The position numbers were made by a program, and so were the translations under genes. A stretch of 48,891 bases of DNA from AWTP1-13 sp035550075 (GTDB lineage: Bacteria; Pseudomonadota; Alphaproteobacteria; Rhizobiales; Hyphomicrobiaceae): positions 1 through 48,891 of the forward strand of contig DASZQG010000098.1 of NCBI GenBank assembly GCA_035550075.1, in the 5' to 3' direction. The notes under the pieces were generated by a model. It had not been told where the DNA came from and made no database searches. It was given only the letters and a program-made list of their open reading frames with translations. Shown here one piece after another: positions 35,119 through 43,684 of this stretch (position 1 is its first letter; the number at the start of each line of letters is the position of its first letter).

Positions 35119-35811
35119 CTAGGCGGCTTCGGTGGTGGCTTTCAGCCGTTCCACGATGGCGTGGCCGGCATTCAACGCGTGGGAGCGGGCGGCGCGCTCG
35201 GCCTCGTCCGGCTGTGCAGCGAGAACGCATTTCGCGATCGTTGCGTGCTCCTCCCACACGGTCAGCGGATAGCGGGGCATTGACAGCACCGATGCCATCG
35301 CCCGCCGCATGTGCGGCCACTGCGGGCCGATGGTGTCGGCGATGACGGAGTTGCCCGATAGCTCATAGAGCGCCTGGTGGAAGGCGACGTCCCGCTGCGT
35401 CAGCTCGGGCAGCGGCGTATTCGCCGTGATGCCGCGGCCGTGCCGCAGCGCCGCTTCCAGCTTGCGGGCGCCTGGTTCATCGTCGCGCACGCGCGCGGCG
35501 GCCAGCCGCGCGGCAAGGCCGTCGAGCGCGCCCCGCACTTCGTACATGCGCCGGATGTGATCCGGATCGACCGGCGTCACCCGAAAGCCCTTGCGGCCGG
35601 CCTCGACCACGAGCCCCTGCCGGTGCAGCAGATGAAGCGCGTGGCTGATGGGTTGGCGCGACACGCCCAGCTTGTCTGCAAGGTCGCCCTGGCGGATGCG
35701 CGCGCCGGGCGCCAGCGAGTAGTCGCTGATGGCGTCGAGCAGGCGCTTGTAGACCTGCTCAATCAGTCGGGGCGCTTCTTCCAGGGGCGTCATGGGCTTT
35801 CGGGGCGTCAT
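35119..35811 (-). CDS. GntR-family regulator with FCD ligand domain
   Basis: 230-residue transcription regulator. The N-terminal winged helix-turn-helix is ISDYSLAPGARIRQGDLADKLGVSRQPISHALHLLHRQGLVVEAGRKGFRVTPV, and the C-terminal FCD all-helical domain (YEVRGALDGLAARLAA ... FHQALYELSGNSVIADTI) binds carboxylic acids through a metal site with H residues. It is the first gene of the run with PhyH, SAF-oxidoreductase and the TRAP genes. It probably senses their substrate. A 16-bp perfect palindrome 16 bases before the start is a likely autoregulatory operator. Confidence 0.94.
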   Translation of the reverse strand: MTPRKPMTPLEEAPRLIEQVYKRLLDAISDYSLAPGARIRQGDLADKLGVSRQPISHALHLLHRQGLVVEAGRKGFRVTPVDPDHIRRMYEVRGALDGLAARLAAARVRDDEPGARKLEAALRHGRGITANTPLPELTQRDVAFHQALYELSGNSVIADTIGPQWPHMRRAMASVLSMPRYPLTVWEEHATIAKCVLAAQPDEAERAARSHALNAGHAIVERLKATTEAA

Positions 35812-35826
35812 GGGCGCCCTTTCTAC

Positions 35827-35842
35827 ATTCGGAATTCCGAAT
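35827..35842. promoter_or_regulatory. Perfect 16-bp palindrome upstream of gntR
   Basis: ATTCGGAATTCCGAAT is fully palindromic and lies 15 bases before the start of the GntR gene. FCD-type regulators bind palindromes of this size and usually repress their own operon. No copy was noticed before dctP. Confidence 0.55.
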
Positions 35843-35958
35843 TCTTATCTTTGGAGGCGTGCTGTCAAGCCTTCTCGCGCTTTCGGCGGCGGTCAGGCCA
35901 TTCAAGGAAGCCTGGGCAGGGCCGGAGACCGCGAAAATTGCCTCGCGCGCAGATCGCG

Positions 35959-38900
35959 TCAGTGGAAGTCCCGGCTTTTTGGCTTCCACGAGCCCTCCCG
36001 GTGCTCTTTCTCCAGGCTCGGCAGGTGCGCTTCGCCGTCGCCGAGAGCCCGCAGGCGGCCGGTCAGATCGATGAGCTGCTCGGCGATCACGTGGATGACG
36101 AGGCCGTCGCGCTCGATCCGGCCGCGAACCTCCAGGAATTGAGCAGACATCACGGTGCGCCGGTTGCGCGCGAACACCTTCGGCCACACCACGATGTTGA
36201 TGATGCCCGTCTCGTCCTCAAGCGTAATGAAGATCACGCCCTTGGCGGTGCCCGGCTGCTGGCGCACCAGCACAAGCCCCGCCACGCGCACGAAGCGGCC
36301 CTTCAAGGCCTCGTCCCAATGCTCGGCACTGGTGATGACGCCGCGTGCGGAGAGGTCCTCACGGAAGAATTCAATCGGGTGGGCTTTGAGGGAAAGCGCA
36401 ATATTGGAATAGTCATGCACCACGTGCTCGCCCAGCGTGGTCTGCGGCAGAGACACGGAGGGCTCGTCGAACAGGTCGCCCATGTCGGGACGCGTCACGA
36501 GAGAAGGCTTCGGTGTGGCGCGCTTCGCGCCCGCCTGCAGGATGCCGCCACCCAGGCCCCGTACCGCCCACAGCGCCTCCCGCCGGTCGAGGCCGACCGA
36601 TCTGAACGCATCGGCATCGGCCAGGCGCTCTATCATGCTGACCGGCACGCCGCTGCGGGTCCAGACGGACGGCAGATCGGCATAGCCCTTGCCGCGCGCG
36701 GCGACGATGGCCTGGGCCGATTTTTCCGGGGCACCCATGATGAGCCGCATTCCAAGGCGCACGGCGCAGCGCTGGGGGCTTGCGTCGCCGGCGGGCTCCT
36801 CCAGCGTGCAATCCCAGTCGCTGTGATTGATATCGGGATGGCGCACATCCACCCCATGCTCGCGCGCGTCGCGGACAAGCTGGGCGGGCGCATAGAAGCC
36901 CATCGGCTGGCTGTTCAGAATCGCCGCGCAGAAGGCTTCCGGATAGTGACGTTTGATCCACGACGAGACATAGACGAGGAGGGCAAAGCTCGCCGCATGG
37001 CTTTCCGGGAAGCCGTATTCTCCAAAGCCCTCGATCTGGCTGAAGCAGCGCTCGGCGAATTCCTGTTGGTAGCCGTTGCGTATCATGCCGTTGATGAACT
37101 TCTCGCGGAAGGAATGGATGGTGCCGACGTGGCGGAACGTGGCCATCGCCCGGCGCAGGCGGTCGGCCTCGCCCGGCGTGAACCCCGCCGCCACGATCGA
37201 GATCTGCATGGCCTGTTCCTGAAACAGCGGCACGCCGAGCGTCTTGTCGAGCACCGCCTTCAGCTCCGGCGAGGGGTATTCCACCTGCTCCTGACCGCTG
37301 CGCCTGCGCAGATAGGGATGCACCATGTCTCCCTGGATCGGACCGGGGCGCACGATCGCCACTTCGATCACCAGGTCGTAGAAGCATCGCGGCTGCAGGC
37401 GCGGCAGCATCGACATCTGGGCGCGGCTCTCCACCTGGAAGACGCCGACGGAGTCCGCCCGGCACAGCATCGCGTAGACTTCGGGGTCCTCCGCCGGCAC
37501 CGTCGCCAGTGTCAGCGCCTTTCCGTAGTGTCTGTTGATGAGATCGATGGCCTTGCGGATGCACGTCAGCATGCCCAGCGCCAGCACATCGATCTTCAGC
37601 ATGCCGAGGGCGTCGATATCGTCCTTATCCCATTCGATGTTGGTGCGATCCTCCATGGCCGCGTTCAGGACGGGCACGGTCTCGTCGAGCCGCTCGCGCG
37701 TCAGAACGAAGCCGCCCACGTGCTGTGAGAGATGCCTCGGGAAACCCAGAAGCTGCTGGGCGAGATCGATCGTCTGCAGCAGCACCGGGTTGGCCGGGTC
37801 CAGCCCGGCTTCCTGAATGTGCGCGGTCGGGATTTCACCCTCGCCGATGCCCCAGATCAGGCCGGAAAGCCCCGCGGTCACATCCTCCTTCAGGCCCATC
37901 ACCTTGCCGACCTCGCGAATGGCCATGCGCGGCCGGTAGTGGATGACGGTGCTGCAAATCGCGGCGCGCTCGCGCGTGTATCGGCTGTACAGATACTGGA
38001 TCACCTCCTCGCGCCGCTCGTGCTCGAAATCGACGTCGATATCGGGCGGCTCGCGGCGTTCCGCGGAGATGAAGCGCTCAAACAGCACATTGATGCGCGT
38101 GGGATCGACCGCCGTGATCCCGAGGCAGAAGCATACCGCGCTGTTTGCCGCCGAGCCGCGGCCCTGGCACAGGATCTCTTTCTCGCGCGCAAAGCGCACC
38201 ACGTCATAGACGGTCAGGAAGTAGCGGGCGTAGTCGAGCTCGGCGATCAGCGCCAGCTCCTTCGTGATCAGCGCGCGAACGTGATCGGGGATGCCGTCCG
38301 GGTATCGCTCCTGGGCCAGCGTCCAGGTCAGCTCTTCGAGATAGCCTTGCGGGGTCTTGCCGGCCGGCACCGGCTCATCGGGATATTCATAACGCAGCTC
38401 ATCGAGGCTGAACGTCACCTGCTCCAGGATGTCGAGGGAGCGCGCGATAGCGTGCGGGTGATCCGCAAACAGCCGGGCGATTTCGTCCGCCGGCTTCAAG
38501 TGCCACTCGGCATTGGCGCTGAGCCGATAGCCCGCCTCGGCCAGCGTGCACTTTTCACGGATGCAGGTGAGCACATCGGCCAGCGGCTTACGGATGGGGT
38601 GATGATAAAGTGCGTCGGTGGTGGCGAGCAGGCGCGCGCCGCTTTCCTCGGCGAGTTCGCTCAACATCCCAAGCCGCTGCCGCTCGCGGCCGCGATACTC
38701 GAAGCGGGCAGCAAGATAGGTGCGCTTCCTTGCAGCGCGCGCCAGCGCCGCCACGCGCTCCTTGAAAAGAGACGGCAGGGCAGGCGGGGGAATTGCGATG
38801 AAGATCTGCCCTTCCGCGGCCTCCAGCATTTCCTCGAAGCTGAATTCGCATTGGCCCTTGACGGTGCGGCGGTTGCCGAGCGTCAGAAGGCGGCAAAGCC

Positions 38901-39162
38901 GCCCATAGGCCGCGCGGTCGGTCGGATAGCAGGCGGCCTCGAAACCATCGCGCGTCACCAGCCGCGCGCCGACCAGCAGCCGGATGCCTGCTTCCTTGGC
39001 GGCCACATGGGCGCGTACCACGCCGGCCAGCGTATTGCGGTCAGCGATGCCGATGCCGGCCAGCTTCAGTTCGGCCGCCTGTCCCACCATTTCATGGGCG
39101 TGCGAGGCCCCGCGCAGAAACGAGAAGTTCGTGCAGGCGACGAGTTCTGCAAATGCCGTCAT
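35959..39162 (-). CDS. dnaE2: Error-prone DNA polymerase DnaE2 (ImuC)
   Basis: 1067-residue C-family polymerase used for SOS translesion synthesis. It starts MTAFAELVACTNFSFLRGASHAHEMV (PHP domain with degenerate metal residues) and contains the palm region SERREPPDIDVDFEHERREEVIQYLYSRY, with the catalytic aspartates D-I-D-V-D. Also present are LCQGRGSAANSAVCFCLGIT and GFPESHAASFALLVYVSSWIKRHYPEAF. The length fits DnaE2 (about 1080) rather than DnaE1 (about 1160). The ATG at 39162 overlaps the imuB stop by 4 bases. Confidence 0.96.
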   Translation of the reverse strand: MTAFAELVACTNFSFLRGASHAHEMVGQAAELKLAGIGIADRNTLAGVVRAHVAAKEAGIRLLVGARLVTRDGFEAACYPTDRAAYGRLCRLLTLGNRRTVKGQCEFSFEEMLEAAEGQIFIAIPPPALPSLFKERVAALARAARKRTYLAARFEYRGRERQRLGMLSELAEESGARLLATTDALYHHPIRKPLADVLTCIREKCTLAEAGYRLSANAEWHLKPADEIARLFADHPHAIARSLDILEQVTFSLDELRYEYPDEPVPAGKTPQGYLEELTWTLAQERYPDGIPDHVRALITKELALIAELDYARYFLTVYDVVRFAREKEILCQGRGSAANSAVCFCLGITAVDPTRINVLFERFISAERREPPDIDVDFEHERREEVIQYLYSRYTRERAAICSTVIHYRPRMAIREVGKVMGLKEDVTAGLSGLIWGIGEGEIPTAHIQEAGLDPANPVLLQTIDLAQQLLGFPRHLSQHVGGFVLTRERLDETVPVLNAAMEDRTNIEWDKDDIDALGMLKIDVLALGMLTCIRKAIDLINRHYGKALTLATVPAEDPEVYAMLCRADSVGVFQVESRAQMSMLPRLQPRCFYDLVIEVAIVRPGPIQGDMVHPYLRRRSGQEQVEYPSPELKAVLDKTLGVPLFQEQAMQISIVAAGFTPGEADRLRRAMATFRHVGTIHSFREKFINGMIRNGYQQEFAERCFSQIEGFGEYGFPESHAASFALLVYVSSWIKRHYPEAFCAAILNSQPMGFYAPAQLVRDAREHGVDVRHPDINHSDWDCTLEEPAGDASPQRCAVRLGMRLIMGAPEKSAQAIVAARGKGYADLPSVWTRSGVPVSMIERLADADAFRSVGLDRREALWAVRGLGGGILQAGAKRATPKPSLVTRPDMGDLFDEPSVSLPQTTLGEHVVHDYSNIALSLKAHPIEFFREDLSARGVITSAEHWDEALKGRFVRVAGLVLVRQQPGTAKGVIFITLEDETGIINIVVWPKVFARNRRTVMSAQFLEVRGRIERDGLVIHVIAEQLIDLTGRLRALGDGEAHLPSLEKEHREGSWKPKSRDFH

Positions 39163-40733
39163 GGGAAGAGCCCATGCACGAACCAGCCGGGCGGCGTGTC
39201 TGCCGCATAGTGTCCATGACGAAAGAGCCAGAAGCGCCGGCCCTCGCTGTCTTCCACCAGATAGTAGTCGCGCTCCAGCTCTCCTGACCGCTCCCACCAT
39301 TGTGGCGTGATGCGTTCCGGGCCTTCGGCGGCGGTCACCTGGTGCATCACGCCGCGCCAGCGAAAACGCCGGGGCGGACCATCCGGGATCAGCGCCATCA
39401 CCTCGGCGGCCTCGGGGCGCGGCAGCAGCAGGAGGGGGCGAGGTGCGGAAGGAAGGTTCTCTTCCATCTCCGCACTCATTTTCTCTTTTGGCAGTTCCTG
39501 CAGCGCGACGGCGCCGGCCACTTCGGCGCGCTCGGGAACATGGCTCATCGCGGGGTGGAGCTGGCGCACGGCACCCGGCCCGAGACGCTGCTGCAGGCGA
39601 TCGATCAGGCCGGCGAGGCTTTCGGCTGATGCCCCGGCCTCGCCCATTCCGAGGCTCGATTGCCTGGCGGCGAACGGCTCTACCGTGAGCGCATGCAGCG
39701 CAGCGGCTTCAAACCCGAATTCCGTGTCGAAAGCGCCGGCGAGGCGTTCCAGGCGCAAGCCGATCAGCCGCGCCATATGCTCCGGATCGCGGCTGGCGGC
39801 GGCAAGACCCAGCTCCAGGGATTTCACGTCGCCGTCGACCTGGAAGAGCATCAGCCGCAACACTCTTGCCCCCACCGCATCATCGGCAAGCTGGCTGCAA
39901 AGCCGGTCCAGCAGGTGCCGGGCCGCAATCAGCACATGATCGGCGCTGAGGATCGGCTCCAGAAACTGGGTTTGCGCGTGATAAAGCGGCGCCGGCACGA
40001 TCGGAACGAGAGGCTCGCACTGGCGCCCGAGCGCCTGGTCCAGCTTGCGCAGATACTCCGCATCGAAACGCGAAGCGAAGGGCGCGCGAGGCTGGTCGAT
40101 CACCTGGCTCACGCGCCGCAATCCAAGCCGGCGCAGCAGCGAGCGCGCGCCTTGCGTGAGGCGCAGGCTGTCCACGGGGAGGCTTTCGATCGCGCTTCGC
40201 TCGGCACCGTTCTCGACAATTGCGCTTTCCGCGGCGCCGAACCGTGCCATGGCCCAGGAGGCGCCGGCGGTGCCGGCAACCGCGAGGCGGGGAAAGAGCC
40301 CGAACGTTTGCAGCCGTTGCTGCAGATTGCGCAGAAGGCAGGCTTCGCCGCCAAACAGATGTGCTGAGCCTTCGACCTCGATGAAGAAACCGTCCGCACC
40401 GCTGATCTCATCCCACACCGCGACGGTCGGCGAATAGCGCATCGCCCACAGCGCCAGCTTTTCCAGAGCCTTCCGGTCCGCTGCCGGGTCCGCGTCGCGG
40501 CATTGCAGATCGAGCACCTTGGAGCGGGCGTTCGAAAGAAGATCGCCCACGATCAACCCGCTCCGCCGTGCGGCGCGGTTGAGCGCAACGAGCCGCGCAC
40601 CCCCGTTGCCAGGTGCAACGAGGGCCAGCGGCAGAGCGGGATCGGGAAGATCAGCCGGCGCGGCGTGATGCCTGGCCAGCATAAGGCGTGCGATCGGCCA
40701 CGCCCTCAGCCATACGGAGACTATGCGCGACAT
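39159..40733 (-). CDS. imuB: ImuB, catalytically inactive Y-family polymerase-like protein
   Basis: 524-residue hub protein of the ImuA-ImuB-DnaE2 mutasome. It has the Y-family shape, but the N-terminal acidic metal motif is replaced by IVSVWLRAWPIARLMLA, and the usual S-x-D-E is replaced by GADGFFIEVEG, so no polymerase activity is expected. In characterised systems ImuB bridges DnaE2 to the beta clamp. The ATG at 40733 (MSRIVSVWLRAWP) fits the family; the upstream frame is a shadow of imuA. It overlaps imuA by 83 bases. Confidence 0.93.
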   Translation of the reverse strand: MSRIVSVWLRAWPIARLMLARHHAAPADLPDPALPLALVAPGNGGARLVALNRAARRSGLIVGDLLSNARSKVLDLQCRDADPAADRKALEKLALWAMRYSPTVAVWDEISGADGFFIEVEGSAHLFGGEACLLRNLQQRLQTFGLFPRLAVAGTAGASWAMARFGAAESAIVENGAERSAIESLPVDSLRLTQGARSLLRRLGLRRVSQVIDQPRAPFASRFDAEYLRKLDQALGRQCEPLVPIVPAPLYHAQTQFLEPILSADHVLIAARHLLDRLCSQLADDAVGARVLRLMLFQVDGDVKSLELGLAAASRDPEHMARLIGLRLERLAGAFDTEFGFEAAALHALTVEPFAARQSSLGMGEAGASAESLAGLIDRLQQRLGPGAVRQLHPAMSHVPERAEVAGAVALQELPKEKMSAEMEENLPSAPRPLLLLPRPEAAEVMALIPDGPPRRFRWRGVMHQVTAAEGPERITPQWWERSGELERDYYLVEDSEGRRFWLFRHGHYAADTPPGWFVHGLFP

Positions 40734-41484
40734 GAGTCCACTCGAGTAACCAATGTCCGGAGCGGCCGTTGCGGCTACGCTCCAGCGTTGTGTGCCAGCG
40801 CCAATCCGCAAGGGCGCCGAACCGGTCTTTTGAAGAAGATGCCGCACCGATCCGCCAGCGCGTGCCGGCAGCATTCGTTCCTTGCCCGCCTGCCAGGCAC
40901 AGCAGCACGAGCAGCACCGATCCCGCGGACGAGGCAAGGTTGAGGCGGCGGCTCTCGGTCAGATCGAGCTGGCGATCGAGAGCCCCGACCACGATGGCCG
41001 GGCGCACCTCAGCCCGCAACGTTTCTTCCAGCGCCCAGAGCGCATCGTTGTTCTTTGCCGTCTGGATCAGGACGAAGCGTGCGGGATCGATGCCCAAATG
41101 GCGAAGCCCATGCACATAGGGCCGGCCGAATTCCCGGCTCGCATGCTGTGTGCTGACGAAGAAAGCCGGACCCTTGCGGCTTTGCAGGGCCGAGGCGGCA
41201 AGTGCGAAGGCAAAGCCAAACGCCGACGGCCGGTCTTGATACGAGGCCGCCATCACCTCATGCAGCATGCCGGTCGCAAGTCCGCCACCAGGGAGATGCC
41301 GTGCCAGCTCCGGCAAGCCGAACGGCAAGATGGTTGCCTTGGAATGGTCGCCGCGCCGCTCGATCCGGGCCACGGCCTCACGCAAGGCAGCAAGCCGGTT
41401 TTGCCCGCTTCCAGGGACGGCTGGAGGGGGAGATGAGGACAGCCTGCCGACGCTGCGGCAAACCTCGTACAGGACGGGCCGCAT
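40651..41484 (-). CDS. imuA: ImuA, SulA/RecA-like SOS mutagenesis protein
   Basis: 277-residue RecA-like protein, first gene of the imuA-imuB-dnaE2 cassette. It carries LAALREAVARIERRG, LPFGLPELARHLPGGGLATGMLHEVMA and FALALAASALQSRKGPAFFVST, but lacks a good Walker A motif, as is usual for alphaproteobacterial ImuA. Tail sequence after about residue 230 is poorly conserved and runs into imuB. A LexA box and sigma-70 promoter lie within 60 bases upstream. The exact start is uncertain, as no strong ribosome site precedes 41484. Confidence 0.88.
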   Translation of the reverse strand: MRPVLYEVCRSVGRLSSSPPPAVPGSGQNRLAALREAVARIERRGDHSKATILPFGLPELARHLPGGGLATGMLHEVMAASYQDRPSAFGFAFALAASALQSRKGPAFFVSTQHASREFGRPYVHGLRHLGIDPARFVLIQTAKNNDALWALEETLRAEVRPAIVVGALDRQLDLTESRRLNLASSAGSVLLVLLCLAGGQGTNAAGTRWRIGAASSSKDRFGALADWRWHTTLERSRNGRSGHWLLEWTHVAHSLRMAEGVADRTPYAGQASRRAG

Positions 41485-41514
41485 TGCGAAATATCCAAGG
41501 ATTAGAGCAGTCTC

Positions 41515-41543
41515 TATCTAGAACAAAAAGGGAACATCGTCAA
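41515..41543 (-). promoter_or_regulatory. Sigma-70 promoter of imuA-imuB-dnaE2
   Basis: On the minus strand TTGACG (41543-41538), 17 bases, then TAGATA (41520-41515). The LexA box fills 15 of the 17 spacer bases, so LexA binding would block RNA polymerase directly. Transcription would start about 25 bases before the imuA ATG. Confidence 0.75.
41521..41535 (-). promoter_or_regulatory. Alphaproteobacterial LexA (SOS) box
   Basis: GTTC-CCTTTTT-GTTC on the minus strand is a perfect match to the GTTC-N7-GTTC operator recognised by LexA in alphaproteobacteria. It controls the imuA-imuB-dnaE2 operon. The same spacer also lies upstream of the divergent alkylsulfatase gene, about 175 bases away. Confidence 0.9.
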
Positions 41544-41709
41544 GGCATCAGCCCTGGGTATCATGTGCAAGGTGCGAGATGTGCACCCCCTGCAAAATCC
41601 CTCGGACGCCCGCCAATGCGACATTGACACTGGTCCGCGGCTGGTCGCCGCTACGGCGAGGAACTACGCGCTCAGGCCTGCGATGGGCCGGCAGCAGGAG
41701 GAGATACCC

Positions 41710-43659
41710 ATGGCCACAGACGAAACCGGCCGCAAGGATGCCACCGCCCACACCTGCGCGCACAACCATGGCCTCCTCGGTGCGCTTCCGTTCGGCGACA
41801 CGCAGGACTTCGAGGATGCCGCGCGCGGCTTCATCGGCACGCTGCCCGACGTCACCTTCCGCAACGCCGAAGGCCGCGTCATCTACTCGCTCAACGACTA
41901 CGCGTTCCTCGCCGCCGAGCAGCCGCCTGACACCGTCAACCCAAGCTTATGGCGGCAGGCGCGGCTCAACATGAACAACGGTCTGTTCCAGGTGAGCGAT
42001 CGCATCTACCAGATCCGCGGCTTCGACATCTCCAACATGACGATCATCGAGGGCAGCCGCGGCCTCGTCATCATCGATCCGCTGATCTCGGCGGAGATCG
42101 CCGCGGCCGGCCTTGCCCTCTACCGCCAGCATCGCGGCAACAAGCCGGTGACGGCCGTCATCTACAGCCACACCCACGTCGATCATTTCGGCGGCGTGCG
42201 CGGTGTCGTCGACGAGGCGGAGGTCAAGGCCGGCAATATTGCCATCATCGCTCCCGACCGCTTCATGGAGGAAGTGACGAAAGAGAATGTGCTCGCGGGC
42301 ACGCCGATGATCCGCCGCGCCATGTTCCAGTTCGGCGCGCTGCTGCCCAAGGGGCCGCGGGCGCAGATCGACGCCGGGCTCGGCAAGGTTACCTCGCGCG
42401 GCACCGTCACGCTGATCCCACCGACCCAAATCATCAAGGAGCCGATGGAGACGCACACCATCGACGGCGTAGAGATGGTGTTCCAGCTCGCGCCCGACAC
42501 CGAGGCGCCGGCCGAGATGCACATGTTCTACCCCGGCCTGAAGGCGCTGAACCTCGCGGAGAACGCTACCCACAACCTGCACAACATCTACCCGATCCGC
42601 GGGGCGCAGGTGCGCGATCCCAACGCCTGGGCGAAGTACCTGAACGAGGCACGCGACCGGTTCGCGCGCAAAGCGGAGGTGGTGTTCGCCCAGCACCACT
42701 GGCCGGTGTGGGGCAATGCGCGGCTGATGGACTATCTCGCCAAACAGCGCGACACCTACAAGTACCTCCACGACCAGACCTTGCGCCTGATGAACCACGG
42801 CTACAAGGCCGGGGAGATCGCCGAGCGCCTTGCGCTGCCCAAGAGCCTCGAACGCGAATGGCACGTGCGCGGCTACTACGGCACCTTCAGCCATAATGCG
42901 AAGGCCGTGTATCAGCGCTATCTCGGCTGGTACGACGCCAACCCCGCCCATCTCAATCCGCTGCCGCCGGTGGCGCGGGCGAAGAAGCTGGTCGCCTACA
43001 TGGGCGGGTCCAACGCCGCGATCGCCAGGGCGCGCGAGGATTTCGCCAGGGGCGAATACCGCTGGGTCGCCGATGCCATGAGCGAAGTCGTGTTTGCCGA
43101 ACCCGGCAACAAGGCCGCGCGCGAGCTGGCGGCGGACGCGATGGAGCAGCTCGGCTACCAGGCCGAGTCAGCCACATGGCGCAATGCCTATCTGTTCGGC
43201 GCGCACGAGCTGCGCAACGGCATGGCCGCGCCTGTAGCGCCGTCGCGGGCCGGCGCCGATATCGTGCGTGGACTCTCCCTCGACCTGTTTTTCGACTTCC
43301 TCGGCGTTCGCCTCAACGGCGAAAAGGCCGAGGGCAAAACCATCGTCGTCAACTGGACGTTTCCCGACACCGGCGAGCGCTATGCCCTGACCTTGCAGAA
43401 CAGCGCGCTGACCTACCTGGCGGGCCGCCACGCGGACAACGCGGACACCGCCGTCACGCTCGACCGCGCCACGCTGAACAGGGTCATTATGCGCGAGCTG
43501 GCCCTGCCGGAGGCCATGGGCCAGGGCCTGGTGAAGCTCGAAGGCAACCCGATGAAAGTTGCCGAGCTGTTCGGCCTGCTTGACGAGTTCTCCATGGCGT
43601 TCAACGTCGTGGAGCCGCGCGCCGAAGCGAGTGAACCGCCGGCGAACCCATCGGCCTAG
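41710..43659 (+). CDS. Alkylsulfatase, metallo-beta-lactamase fold (SdsA1/BDS1 type)
   Basis: 649-residue hydrolase that would cleave alkyl sulfate esters such as dodecyl sulfate into alcohol and sulfate. The zinc motif is H154-x-H156-x-D158-H159 (SHTHVDHFGG). Further ligands are in ENATHNLHN and AQHHWPVWGN. It is followed by a dimerisation helical domain and a C-terminal SCP2-like sterol-carrier domain (TIVVNWTFPDTGERYALTLQNSALTY). No signal peptide is evident, so it is probably cytoplasmic, unlike Pseudomonas SdsA1. The ATG at 41710 follows AGGAGG. Long upstream in-frame sequence is non-coding. Confidence 0.93.
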   Translation: MATDETGRKDATAHTCAHNHGLLGALPFGDTQDFEDAARGFIGTLPDVTFRNAEGRVIYSLNDYAFLAAEQPPDTVNPSLWRQARLNMNNGLFQVSDRIYQIRGFDISNMTIIEGSRGLVIIDPLISAEIAAAGLALYRQHRGNKPVTAVIYSHTHVDHFGGVRGVVDEAEVKAGNIAIIAPDRFMEEVTKENVLAGTPMIRRAMFQFGALLPKGPRAQIDAGLGKVTSRGTVTLIPPTQIIKEPMETHTIDGVEMVFQLAPDTEAPAEMHMFYPGLKALNLAENATHNLHNIYPIRGAQVRDPNAWAKYLNEARDRFARKAEVVFAQHHWPVWGNARLMDYLAKQRDTYKYLHDQTLRLMNHGYKAGEIAERLALPKSLEREWHVRGYYGTFSHNAKAVYQRYLGWYDANPAHLNPLPPVARAKKLVAYMGGSNAAIARAREDFARGEYRWVADAMSEVVFAEPGNKAARELAADAMEQLGYQAESATWRNAYLFGAHELRNGMAAPVAPSRAGADIVRGLSLDLFFDFLGVRLNGEKAEGKTIVVNWTFPDTGERYALTLQNSALTYLAGRHADNADTAVTLDRATLNRVIMRELALPEAMGQGLVKLEGNPMKVAELFGLLDEFSMAFNVVEPRAEASEPPANPSA

Positions 43660-43684
43660 GTGGTCACGACGCGCATCGGCGCCA

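Noticed and set aside
39159..40733. Active DNA polymerase IV/V
   Set aside because: Both acidic catalytic motifs of Y-family polymerases are missing, and the operon context is ImuB.
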